A stretch of DNA of 64,000 nucleotides from positions 1 through 64,000 of the forward strand of contig JBMOQH010000015.1 of assembly GCA_049322795.1 (NCBI GenBank). Reading direction: 5' to 3'. Made by a program: the position numbers and the translations under genes. Shown piece after piece: positions 49,773 through 60,678 of the stretch. Every line of letters begins with the position of its first letter. The first letter of the stretch is position 1. The DNA is from Immundisolibacter sp049322795 (GTDB lineage: Bacteria; Pseudomonadota; Gammaproteobacteria; Immundisolibacterales; Immundisolibacteraceae). A model generated the notes under the pieces. It was not told the origin of the DNA. It was given only the letters and a program-made list of their open reading frames with translations, and did not search any database.

Positions 49773-50738
49773 CTACGCCGGATCGTCCGGCGCCACCCGC
49801 AGCAGGATTTTGCCCCGCGTGTGCTGACTTTCGCTCATCTCGTGCGCCCGCGCGGCGTCTTCGAGCGGCAGCACGGCACCGATCTGCGGTCGCAGCCGGC
49901 CCTGCGCGGCCATCTGCGCGATCGTCTCGAGCTGCGGACCGTCGGCGCGGGCCACCAGCAACTGCGAGGTCGCCGGCCCGATGTGCAGATCCTGCTCGGT
50001 CGGCACTGGACTCAGCAGCACGATGCGCGTGCCGGCATGCACCAGCGGCGCGCAGCCCTGCAGCGACACGCCGGCGAAGGCCGCGAAGACGACGTCCACG
50101 CCCGCCGGAAAGCGGTCGGCGACCGCGGCAGCGAAGTCCGGCGCCCGGTAATCCACCACCAGCGCGGCGCCGAGGCTGCGCACGAACTCGTGATTGGCCG
50201 GACTGGCGCTGGCGATGACCGTCGCCCCGGCGTCGCAGGCCAGCTGCACCGCGAGACTGCCGACGCCGCCGGCCGCGCCGGTGATCAGCACCACCTCGCC
50301 GGGCTTGAGCTGCCCGACCTCGAACAGACCCTGCCAGGCCGTGTGGCCGGCCACCGGCAGCGCCGCGGCCTGCTCGAAGCTGAGCTGCGGCGGCTTGTGC
50401 GCCAGCTTGGCGGCCTCGACCGGCACGAACTGCGCATACCCGCCCCAGTGCATCACGCGCTGCTGCAGAAAGCCGAACACCGCATCACCGACGGCAAAGC
50501 CCCGCACCGCCGCGCCGACGGCTGCCACCACGCCCGACACCTCGCGGCCCATGATGGCCGGAAACTCGCAGGCCACGAACTTCTGGAGCTGCCCCGAGCG
50601 GATGCGCCAGTCGATGGGATTGACGGCGGCGACGCGGACCGCCAGCAGCACCTGGTCGTCGGCGATGGGCGGCGTGGGCCGCTCGGCGAGGTGCAGCCGA
50701 TCGGGGCCGCCGTATTCGTCGATGACGATTGCTTTCAT
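49773..50738 (-). CDS. NADP-dependent quinone oxidoreductase-like MDR protein
   Basis: 321 aa zinc-free medium-chain dehydrogenase/reductase. The N-terminal GroES-like domain includes NPIDWRIRSGQ and FPAIMGREVSGVVAAVG; the Rossmann motif is ITGAAGGVGSLAVQLA. It ends HTRGKILLRV, typical of this group. It lacks the zinc-binding Cys lobe, which argues against alcohol dehydrogenase. It sits inside the leucine-degradation operon (34 bases before liuB) although no canonical step needs it. Confidence 0.85.
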   Translation of the reverse strand: MKAIVIDEYGGPDRLHLAERPTPPIADDQVLLAVRVAAVNPIDWRIRSGQLQKFVACEFPAIMGREVSGVVAAVGAAVRGFAVGDAVFGFLQQRVMHWGGYAQFVPVEAAKLAHKPPQLSFEQAAALPVAGHTAWQGLFEVGQLKPGEVVLITGAAGGVGSLAVQLACDAGATVIASASPANHEFVRSLGAALVVDYRAPDFAAAVADRFPAGVDVVFAAFAGVSLQGCAPLVHAGTRIVLLSPVPTEQDLHIGPATSQLLVARADGPQLETIAQMAAQGRLRPQIGAVLPLEDAARAHEMSESQHTRGKILLRVAPDDPA

Positions 50739-50913
50739 GCGAGGGGATAGGTTGGGGTGGCCCCGAGGGGCGCCGCTTGATTCAGTGCGAAGCGGCCCTG
50801 GGAGCGAATTTGTGGATGCGGTGCGGGAACCGCGCCCATGGCGCGGTGTGGCTGGGCCTTGCGCGCAACATCCGCCCCGCGAACAAAGCAGGTGGCCCGG
50901 CTAGGGTGGGCGC
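50739..50913 (-). other. Intergenic region inside the liu operon
   Basis: 175 bases between the thiolase stop and the oxidoreductase start. It contains one small hairpin, ACCGCGCC/GGCGCGGT at 50829-50847, and no gene or clear promoter. Confidence 0.35.
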
Positions 50914-52092
50914 CTACAGCAGCTCCACCGCCAGCGCCGTGGCCTCGCCGCCGGCCAGACAGATGCCGGCCACGCCGTACTTGCCGCCGCGCCGGCGCAG
51001 GGCATTCAGCAGCGTGACCACGATGCGCGCGCCGGAGGCGCCGACCGGATGCCCCAGCGCGCAGGCGCCGCCGAACACGTTCATCTTCCCGTGCGGGATG
51101 CGCAGCTCCTGCATCACCGTCATCGGCACCACGGCGAAGGCTTCGTTGACCTCGTACAGGTCCGGCTTGTCGGCCGTCCAGCCGAGCTTGCGCAGCAGCA
51201 GCTCGATGGCACCGACCGGCGCGGTGGTGAACCAGGCCGGGTCCTGGGCGTGCGTGGCGTGGCCAAGCACACGCGCCAGCGGCTTCAGGCCCCGGCGCGC
51301 GGCTTCCTCCTCGCTCATCAGCACCAGCGCCGCGGCGCCGTCGGAGATGGACGACGAGTTGGCGGCGGTGACCGTGCCGTCCTTCTTGAAGGCCGGCTTG
51401 AGGGTCGGAATCTTGTCGAGCTTGGCCGTGAGCGGCTGCTCGTCCTTGTCGTACACCACCTCGCCGGCCTTGGTCCTGACCGTCACCGGCACGATCTCGG
51501 TGGCCGAGTCACCCTCCAGCGTGGCCCGCTGGGCGCGCTTGAGCGATTCGATGGCGTAGGCGTCCTGCGCCTCGCGCGAGAAACCGCCCTTCTCGGCGCA
51601 GCGCTCGGCAAAGGCGCCCATCAGCAGGCCCTCGCGCACGTCCTGCAGGCCGTCGCAGAACATGTGGTCGAGCACCTCGCCGTGGCCCATGCGCAGGCCC
51701 TGGCGCACCTTGGGCAGGATGTACGGCGCGTTGCTCATGGACTCCATGCCGCCGGCGAGCGCCACGTTCACGTCGCCCGCACGGATCTGGTCGACGGCGT
51801 ACATGGTCGCCTTCATGGCCGAGCCGCACATCTTGTTGACGGTGGTCACCGGCACGCCGAGCGCGAGACCGGCCTTGAGCACCGCCTGGCGACCCGGCGC
51901 CTGGCCCTGGCCGGCCGGCAGCACGCAGCCGATGTGTGCATCCTCGATCTGCGCGCCGTCGACGCCGGCGTCGGCCACCGCCGCGGCGATGGCGGCGGCG
52001 CCGAGGTCACTCGCCGTGAGACTCGCGAACTGGCCCTGAAAACTGCCCATTGCGGTGCGCCGGGCGGCGACGATGACAACTCCGCGACTCAT
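50914..52092 (-). CDS. Acetyl-CoA C-acetyltransferase (thiolase II)
   Basis: 392 aa thiolase. The nucleophile Cys89 lies in NKMCGSAMKA; GGACALGHPVGASGARI holds the catalytic His, and GICLAGGEATAL carries the second Cys. Biosynthetic-type (acetoacetyl-CoA) thiolases have about this length. In this operon it probably cleaves acetoacetyl-CoA derived from the acetoacetate product, though acetoacetate activation (a CoA transferase or synthetase) is not encoded nearby. Confidence 0.92.
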   Translation of the reverse strand: MSRGVVIVAARRTAMGSFQGQFASLTASDLGAAAIAAAVADAGVDGAQIEDAHIGCVLPAGQGQAPGRQAVLKAGLALGVPVTTVNKMCGSAMKATMYAVDQIRAGDVNVALAGGMESMSNAPYILPKVRQGLRMGHGEVLDHMFCDGLQDVREGLLMGAFAERCAEKGGFSREAQDAYAIESLKRAQRATLEGDSATEIVPVTVRTKAGEVVYDKDEQPLTAKLDKIPTLKPAFKKDGTVTAANSSSISDGAAALVLMSEEEAARRGLKPLARVLGHATHAQDPAWFTTAPVGAIELLLRKLGWTADKPDLYEVNEAFAVVPMTVMQELRIPHGKMNVFGGACALGHPVGASGARIVVTLLNALRRRGGKYGVAGICLAGGEATALAVELL

Positions 52093-52192
52093 GGTCTACC
52101 TCGTGCAAGTCGGCCGGCCGCGACGCGGCCGGCGTATCAGTAAAAATGGACCGCATCGCACGGCGGGACGCCCCCCCCCGCACCGCCGGATC
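52093..52192 (-). other. liuA-thiolase gap with a 9-base C tract
   Basis: 100 bases, non-coding. A run of nine C (52171-52179; G on the transcribed strand) lies 14-22 bases after the liuA stop. Confidence 0.5.
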
Positions 52193-53356
52193 TCAGGCCG
52201 TTTCCTCGAACAGCTCGCGCCCGATCAGCATGCGCCGGATTTCGTTGGTGCCGGCGCCGATGTCGTAAATCTTGGCGTCACGCAGCAGGCGGCCGGCCGG
52301 AAATTCGTTGATGTAACCGTTGCCGCCCAGGCTCTGGATGGCTTCGAGCGCCACGCGCACCGAGGCCTCCGACGCATACATGAGGCAGGCCGCGGCGTCC
52401 TTGCGGGTGGACCGGCCGGCATCCAGCGCGGCGGCAGTGCGGTAGGAGAACGCCCGCGCCGCCGCAAGCTGCGTATACATGTCGGCCAGCTTGCCCTGCA
52501 TGAGTTCAAACGTGCCGATGGCGGCGCCGAACTGCTTGCGTTCGTGCACGTAGGGCAGCACCAGATCCATCGCCGCCTGCATGATGCCGATCGGCCCGCC
52601 GGACAGCGTCACGCGCTCGGTATCGAGCCCGCTCATCAACACCTTGACGCCCTGGTTCACCTCGCCGAGGACGTTTTCCGGCGGAATTTCGCAGTTCTGG
52701 AACACCAGCTCGCCGGTGTCCGAGCCGCGCATGCCGAGCTTGTCGAGCTTCTGCGCGGTGGAGAAACCCGGCATGCCGCGCTCGATGATGAAGGCCGTGA
52801 TGGACCGCGAGCCGGCCGTGGCCGGGTCGGCGGTGCGCATGTAAACCACCAGCACGTCGGCCTGCGGGCCATTGGTGATCCAGAACTTGTTGCCGTTGGC
52901 CACCCATACCCCGCCACGCAGCTCGGCCCGGCAACGCATGGAGCCGACCACGTCGGAGCCGGCGCCCGGTTCGGACATGGCCAGCGCACCCAGGTGCTCG
53001 CCCGACAACAGCTTTGGCAGGTACTTGCGCCGCTGCGCGTCGGTGCCATTGCGACACAGGTTGTCCACGCACAGGTTGGCGTGCGCGCCGTAGGACATGC
53101 CGATCGAGCCCGACGCACGCGAGACCTCTTCCACGGCCACGGTCTGTGCCAGGTAGCCCAGCGCCGTGCCGCCGTACTCCTCCGGCACGGTCAGGCCCAG
53201 CAGCCCGAGTTCACCCAGCTGCGGCCACAGTTCGCGGGGGAAGGTGTTGCTGGCGTCGATCTCCTGCGCACGGGGGGCGATTTCGGCGTCCGCGAAACGG
53301 CGCACCAGCTCACGCAGGGCGTCCATTTCTTCCGAGATGTGTAGGTCGAAAGCCAC
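52193..53356 (-). CDS. liuA: Isovaleryl-CoA dehydrogenase
   Basis: 387 aa acyl-CoA dehydrogenase starting at GTG (53354-53356) with AGGAGG 6 bases upstream. Segments ALAMSEPGAGSDV and ANGNKFWITNGPQADVLVVY are FAD and substrate contacts. The catalytic Glu of isovaleryl-CoA dehydrogenases lies in SGLDTERVTLSGGPIGIMQ, the position that separates this enzyme from most acyl-CoA dehydrogenases. IQSLGGNGYINEFPAGRLLRD is the C-terminal FAD site. It is the first gene of the operon; no LiuR regulator is adjacent. Confidence 0.94.
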   Translation of the reverse strand: MAFDLHISEEMDALRELVRRFADAEIAPRAQEIDASNTFPRELWPQLGELGLLGLTVPEEYGGTALGYLAQTVAVEEVSRASGSIGMSYGAHANLCVDNLCRNGTDAQRRKYLPKLLSGEHLGALAMSEPGAGSDVVGSMRCRAELRGGVWVANGNKFWITNGPQADVLVVYMRTADPATAGSRSITAFIIERGMPGFSTAQKLDKLGMRGSDTGELVFQNCEIPPENVLGEVNQGVKVLMSGLDTERVTLSGGPIGIMQAAMDLVLPYVHERKQFGAAIGTFELMQGKLADMYTQLAAARAFSYRTAAALDAGRSTRKDAAACLMYASEASVRVALEAIQSLGGNGYINEFPAGRLLRDAKIYDIGAGTNEIRRMLIGRELFEETA

Positions 53357-53458
53357 CGCCTGCCTCCTAATCGGTGAACCACTCGCGCGCCGGCAAAGTG
53401 GGCGATGGTATCACCCGCCACGCGCCTCCCGTGGCCGCCAAGAACGCCCAGAACGCTG

Positions 53459-53467
53459 TGCTAGAGT
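53459..53467 (+). promoter_or_regulatory. Possible extended -10 for the cytochrome gene
   Basis: TGCTAGAGT matches an extended -10 (TGn plus TAGAGT), 39 bases before the start codon. No -35 is apparent. The 149-base region is shared with the divergent liuA. Confidence 0.35.
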
Positions 53468-53505
53468 CGCCCGCGCCACCCCCAACCAAGAAGGAGACTG
53501 CATCC

Positions 53506-53964
53506 GTGAAGCGCAAACTTGCCATGGCATGTGCCGCCGCCGCCATCAGCGCCGCCGCCGTCGCCCACGGCGCCGATCCCACTCCTGCCGAACGCGCCGT
53601 CGCGTACCGTCAGGGCGTCTATCACGCCATCGCCTGGAATTTCGGCCCCATGGCGGGCATGGTCAAGGGCGAGATCCCATTCGACGCCCAGGCGTTCGCG
53701 CTCAAGGCCGAGCGCGTGGCGTACCTGAGCGCGCTGCCGCTGGAGGGCTTCATCCCGGACAGCCTGGTGGGTCGATCCGAGGCCAAGCCGGAAATCTGGG
53801 ACAACATGGACGACTTCAAGTCCAGGATGCAGACCTTCGAAACCGAGGCCGGCAAGCTGGCTGAAGCCGCCAAGACCGCCACCGCCGTGGACGCGCTGAA
53901 GCCGCAGTTCGGCAAGGTCGGTCAGTCGTGCAAGGACTGTCACGACAAGTACAAGAAGGACTGA
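53506..53964 (+). CDS. Cytochrome c' family protein (periplasmic)
   Basis: 152 aa from GTG at 53506, with AAGGAG at 53491-53496. A signal peptide of about 23 residues ends AVAHGA. The mature part is a four-helix bundle candidate with AVAYRQGVYHAIAWNFGPMAGM at the first helix. The single haem motif CKDCH (142-146) sits at the extreme C-terminus, as in class II cytochromes c. These proteins bind haem with a free or weak sixth ligand and are linked to NO handling or electron transfer. It is monocistronic. Confidence 0.88.
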   Translation: MKRKLAMACAAAAISAAAVAHGADPTPAERAVAYRQGVYHAIAWNFGPMAGMVKGEIPFDAQAFALKAERVAYLSALPLEGFIPDSLVGRSEAKPEIWDNMDDFKSRMQTFETEAGKLAEAAKTATAVDALKPQFGKVGQSCKDCHDKYKKD

Positions 53965-53976
53965 AACGCGCCGTCG

Positions 53977-54022
53977 CCGCTTCGCAGTCCCCGGCCTCGC
54001 GTGGCCGGGGACTGCGAAGCGG
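53977..54022 (+). repeat. Perfect 20-bp inverted repeat after the cytochrome gene
   Basis: The left arm 53977-53996 and right arm 54003-54022 are exact reverse complements with loop TCGCGT. It starts 12 bases after the cytochrome stop and has no T-run. A separate intrinsic terminator follows at 54049-54087. Confidence 0.75.
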
Positions 54023-54048
54023 GAAAATGACCGGCATGCGTGAAAAAC

Positions 54049-54087
54049 AAAAAAGCCCGGGCGATTTGCACCGCCCGGGCTTTTTTT
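54049..54087. terminator. Bidirectional intrinsic terminator (cytochrome gene / tRNA-Arg)
   Basis: The stem AGCCCGGGCG/CGCCCGGGCT (54054-54063 and 54072-54081) is flanked by A6 on the left and T7 on the right, so it can terminate both the cytochrome transcript and the tRNA-Ser/Arg transcript. Confidence 0.92.
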
Positions 54088-54095
54088 ACTATGAA

Positions 54096-54172
54096 TGGCG
54101 CGCCCGGAGAGATTCGAACTCCCGACCGCCTGGTTCGTAGCCAGGTACTCTATCCAACTGAGCTACGGGCGC
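54096..54172 (-). tRNA. tRNA-Arg (anticodon ACG)
   Basis: 77 bases on the minus strand. Acceptor GCGCCCG/CGGGCGC, encoded CCA, anticodon segment CTGGCTACGAACCAG. The A34 is expected to be deaminated to inosine by TadA. It follows tRNA-Ser, as next to csrA in other gammaproteobacteria. Confidence 0.97.
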
Positions 54173-54183
54173 GCGAGCCGGCA

Positions 54184-54213
54184 ATTATCGAAATTTTCAG
54201 CCGGCCTTGTCAA
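54184..54213 (-). promoter_or_regulatory. Promoter for tRNA-Arg
   Basis: On the minus strand TTGACA (54213-54208), an 18-base spacer and GATAAT (54189-54184), about 12 bases upstream of the mature 5' end. Confidence 0.75.
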
Positions 54214-54223
54214 TCCGGAACAA

Positions 54224-54317
54224 TGGCGGAGAGAGAGGGATTCGAACCCTCGATGGAGCTTTTGACCCCATACTCCCTTAGCAGGGGAGCGCCTTCGACC
54301 GGCTCGGCCATCTCTCC
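54224..54317 (-). tRNA. tRNA-Ser (anticodon GCT)
   Basis: 94 bases on the minus strand with the long variable arm of serine tRNAs. Acceptor GGAGAGA/TCTCTCC, encoded CCA, anticodon segment CTCCCCTGCTAAGGGAG. Confidence 0.96.
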
Positions 54318-54328
54318 GAAGGGCGCGC

Positions 54329-54358
54329 AGGATACCGCGCTTGGCCCGTTTGACGCAA
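54329..54358 (-). promoter_or_regulatory. Possible promoter for tRNA-Ser
   Basis: On the minus strand TTGCGT (54358-54353), an 18-base spacer and TATCCT (54334-54329), just after the csrA stop at 54363. Confidence 0.5.
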
Positions 54359-54362
54359 AACG

Positions 54363-54563
54363 TCAGTCGTCGGCGCTCGTCGCCACCGCCACGCCGACGC
54401 GTTCGTGCTGGATCCGCTCATAGATTTCCGCCCGGTGCACCGGCACGTCGCGTGGCGCCTTGACGCCCAGACGAACCTGATTGCCCTTGGTGCCGAGTAC
54501 GGTGATTTCGATGCCGTCGCCGATGACCAGCGTTTCGCCGGCCCGGCGTGTCAGGATCAACAT
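54363..54563 (-). CDS. csrA: Carbon storage regulator CsrA/RsmA
   Basis: 66 aa RNA-binding dimer starting MLILTRRAGETLVIGD, with ITVLGTKGNQVRLGV and APRDVPVHRAEIYERI. Both RNA-contact surfaces (the start and the PVHRAEI region) are intact. It represses or stabilises mRNAs by binding GGA motifs. AGGGGGT lies 4 bases before the start. It is downstream of lysC with a 110-base gap, in the usual alaS-lysC-csrA-tRNA order. Confidence 0.96.
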   Translation of the reverse strand: MLILTRRAGETLVIGDGIEITVLGTKGNQVRLGVKAPRDVPVHRAEIYERIQHERVGVAVATSADD

Positions 54564-54673
54564 GCTTACCCCCTATCGGTTCCCGGTGGTCACGGGTCAT
54601 CCCATCGACCCTACTGCCCGATTCGGCGCAGGCAGCCCCACCTGGCGGCATTGCAACACAAACGATCGTTTTT

Positions 54674-55897
54674 TCAAACTCCCGCCTGGGCGAGGCCAAA
54701 GGCCTCGTGCAGCGTGCGCACGGCCAGTTCGAGGTATTTCTCGTCGACGATGACCGAGATCTTGATCTCCGAGGTCGAGATCATGCGGATGTTGATACCC
54801 TCGGCCGACAGCGCCTCGAACATGGTGGCCGCCACGCCGGCGTGCGAGCGCATGCCGACCCCGACCAGCGAAATCTTGGCGATCTTGTCGTCGCCGCCGA
54901 CGCTGCGCGCGCCCAGCTCCGCCACCACGCCGGCCAATAGCGCCATGGCCGATGCGTAGTCGTTGCGGTGCACGGTGAAGCTCATCGTGGTCAGCCCATC
55001 CTGGCCGATGCTCTGCACGATGACGTCGATCTCGATGTTGGCGCGGGCGATCGGCCCGAAGATGGCCGAGGCCACGCCCGGGCGGTCCGGAATGCCGGCC
55101 ACGGTGATTTGCGCCTCGTCGCGGTTGAAGGCGATGCCGGAAATGAGTGGTTCTTCCATCCCTTGGTCCTCGAACGTGATCAGAGTGCCCGGGCCGTCGA
55201 CGAAGCTCGACAACACGCGCAGCGGCACCTTGTATTTGCCCGCGAATTCGACCGAGCGAATCTGCAGCACCTTGGCGCCCAGACTCGCCATCTCGAGCAT
55301 TTCCTCGAAGGTGATGCGGTCGAGGCGCCGTGCACGCGGCTCGACGCGCGGGTCGGTGGTGTAGACGCCGTCGACGTCGGTATAGATCTGGCACTCGTCA
55401 GCCTTGAGCGCCGCCGCCAGCGCCACCGCCGTGGTATCCGACCCGCCTCGGCCGAGCGTGGTAATGCTGCCGTCCTGGTCCACGCCCTGAAAACCCGCCA
55501 CCACGGCGACCTGACCGGCGCCCAGGCTGGCGCGCAGCCGCGCGTCGTCGATGTCCAGAATGCGCGCCTTGCTGTGCGCGCTGTCGGTCAGGATGTGCAC
55601 CTGCGAGCCGGTGAACGAGCGCGCCGGCACGCCGCGGCCAGCGAGCGCCATGGCGAGCAGAGCGATCGACGCCTGTTCGCCGGTGGCGAGCAGCACGTCC
55701 ATCTCGCGCGCCGGAGGCTGGGCGTTGACGGACCGGGCGAGCTTGATCAAGCGGTCGGTTTCGCCGGACATGGCCGACACCACCACCACCACCTGATGCC
55801 CCGCGGCGCGGGCGCGCTCGACGCGCTCGGCCACGGCGGCGATGCGCTCGGGGCTACCCATCGACGTCCCACCGTACTTCTGCACGATCAGGGCCAT
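54674..55897 (-). CDS. lysC: Aspartate kinase
   Basis: 407 aa from the ATG at 55897, giving the classic start MALIVQKYGGTS. The kinase domain (about 1-240) has VVVVSAMSGETDRLIKLA, FQGVDQDGSITTLGRGGSDT and YTDVDGVYTTDPR. Two ACT domains follow (about 265-405) for feedback control by lysine or threonine; GRGGSDT is the ATP/aspartate loop. It is the first step to lysine, threonine and methionine. It is monofunctional, lacking homoserine dehydrogenase, and lies 43 bases after alaS. Confidence 0.96.
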   Translation of the reverse strand: MALIVQKYGGTSMGSPERIAAVAERVERARAAGHQVVVVVSAMSGETDRLIKLARSVNAQPPAREMDVLLATGEQASIALLAMALAGRGVPARSFTGSQVHILTDSAHSKARILDIDDARLRASLGAGQVAVVAGFQGVDQDGSITTLGRGGSDTTAVALAAALKADECQIYTDVDGVYTTDPRVEPRARRLDRITFEEMLEMASLGAKVLQIRSVEFAGKYKVPLRVLSSFVDGPGTLITFEDQGMEEPLISGIAFNRDEAQITVAGIPDRPGVASAIFGPIARANIEIDVIVQSIGQDGLTTMSFTVHRNDYASAMALLAGVVAELGARSVGGDDKIAKISLVGVGMRSHAGVAATMFEALSAEGINIRMISTSEIKISVIVDEKYLELAVRTLHEAFGLAQAGV

Positions 55898-55940
55898 TGC
55901 CTGCCTTGCTCCAGGTTTGTGTTGAGAAAAACGCGGCGCG

Positions 55941-58552
<2,612 letters not shown>

Positions 58553-58556
<4 letters not shown>

Positions 58557-59011
58557 GCGTCGTCGCTGTCGTCTTTACCAAGGGCGGCGCGAATCTGCGC
58601 AGCCGTGAAACCGCGCGTCATGAGCTGGCGCTGCAATCGGGCGCGCTCGGCCGGCGAGGCCGGTGATGCGTCCGAACGGCGCCCGGCCGCCTCGCGACAC
58701 ACCCGGTACCAATCCCGGTCGTCGGCCTGCACGACATCTGCAATGACCGCCCCGTCGACGTCCTGCGCCCGCAGTTCGGCCTGCGCGCGCAGCGGCCCAT
58801 ACCGCCGGCGGCGTAACTCCGCCACGCGCGCCTGCGCGTAACGGGTGTCGGACAGATAGCCGGCAGCTTCGAGCCGCAGCAGGGCAGGGCCGATCGCGTC
58901 GGACGTGAAACCGCGCTGGGTGAGCTTTCGCGCCAGTTCGGCTCGGCCGTGCTCGCGCCGGGCCAGCAACTTCAGCGCCTGCGCATAGGCGGCTTCGACC
59001 GGGTCATCCAC
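58553..59011 (-). CDS. recX: RecA regulatory protein RecX
   Basis: 152 aa from a GTG start (59009-59011). It has three-helix repeats; ALKLLARREHGRAELARKLTQRGF is the hallmark first repeat and LMTRGFTAAQIRAAL closes the protein. RecX caps and disassembles RecA filaments. It lies 13 bases after recA and overlaps alaS by 4 bases. Confidence 0.93.
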
Positions 59012-59024
59012 GCCGCAGCCATCA

Positions 59025-60044
<1,020 letters not shown>

Positions 60045-60270
60045 GCCTGTTCCCGCGCTGGTGACCGGTCGTCGAAAAACCGGCCGGCATTATTCCATAG
60101 CGTGCAGCAGGCCGCTGCCGTCGGGCGGCACCCCACGCCGGCGAGGCGGGAACGGCGGGCGATCCGGCCTCACGGAGCATCGAAGTTATGAAAAGGATCC
60201 CGCCACGTCGCCGTCCTTGGCGACACTGGCTCTCCGTAGCACGGGCAGGAACCTGAAACCGGATGGGCAG

Positions 60271-60304
60271 AAAAAACCGGGCCGGAGGGGAAACTCCGGC
60301 CCGG
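60271..60304 (-). terminator. Intrinsic terminator with no assigned gene
   Basis: On the minus strand CCGGGCCGGAG, loop TTTCCC, CTCCGGCCCGG, then TTTTTT. This 11-bp stem with a U6 tail is as good as the terminators at 6811 and 54049, but no coding sequence ends in front of it. Confidence 0.85.
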
Positions 60305-60660
60305 CAACGCCAAAGCGGCGAACCGAAGCCGAGCGGCGCGCCCCGAGCAAGGGGGAAGCCGGAACGCGCAATACTTCGTCCGATCCACCGGTGGGCAGCA
60401 CCAAAAGTCCGGCCATCCCTGGCCGACCGCCCGATCGTGCCGATACGCGCCCGCCGAGGCGCGCCGTCCGACCCGGGCCGCCGCACTCCCGCGACGGCTT
60501 GGTGATGCTTGGGCGCCATTAACTTTGCAGATGTCGTGCCAAACGTCGAAATATGAACCTCGTGGCCGTCTGACGGGCTTGCGCCGTCAACGCTTGGCGC
60601 AATTGCGATACGCGAAATGGACGAAATTGGCAATCCTGCCTAGACTGGAAATGCCTTTAA

Positions 60661-60672
60661 TACAAATTTGTA
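60661..60672. promoter_or_regulatory. TACAAATTTGTA palindrome before the sigma-54 regulator gene
   Basis: A perfect 12-base palindrome ends 6 bases before the ATG at 60679, in an AT-rich island unlike the surrounding GC-rich DNA. No Shine-Dalgarno sequence is visible, so the palindrome occupies the ribosome binding area. It may be an operator or an mRNA hairpin that controls translation. Confidence 0.45.
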
Positions 60673-60678
60673 ATTTCC

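Larger units (their letters stand above)
60045..60678 (-). other. 634-base intergenic region between recA and the sigma-54 regulator
   Basis: No convincing gene. It contains the recA promoter area, a strong intrinsic terminator on the minus strand (60271-60304) and a palindrome near the right edge (60661-60672). Short frames on the minus strand around 60170-60416 carry no recognisable domain and overlap the terminator. A small RNA ending at the terminator is possible. Confidence 0.5.

Noticed and set aside
60170..60416. Short minus-strand frames of 72-76 residues upstream of recA
   Set aside because: They run through the intrinsic terminator, lack ribosome binding sites and show no recognisable domain; a non-coding RNA fits better.
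60495..60515. GG/GC spacing like a sigma-54 promoter upstream of the XylR-type gene
   Set aside because: GG and GC are ten bases apart but the conserved TT before GC and the rest of the -24 element are missing.
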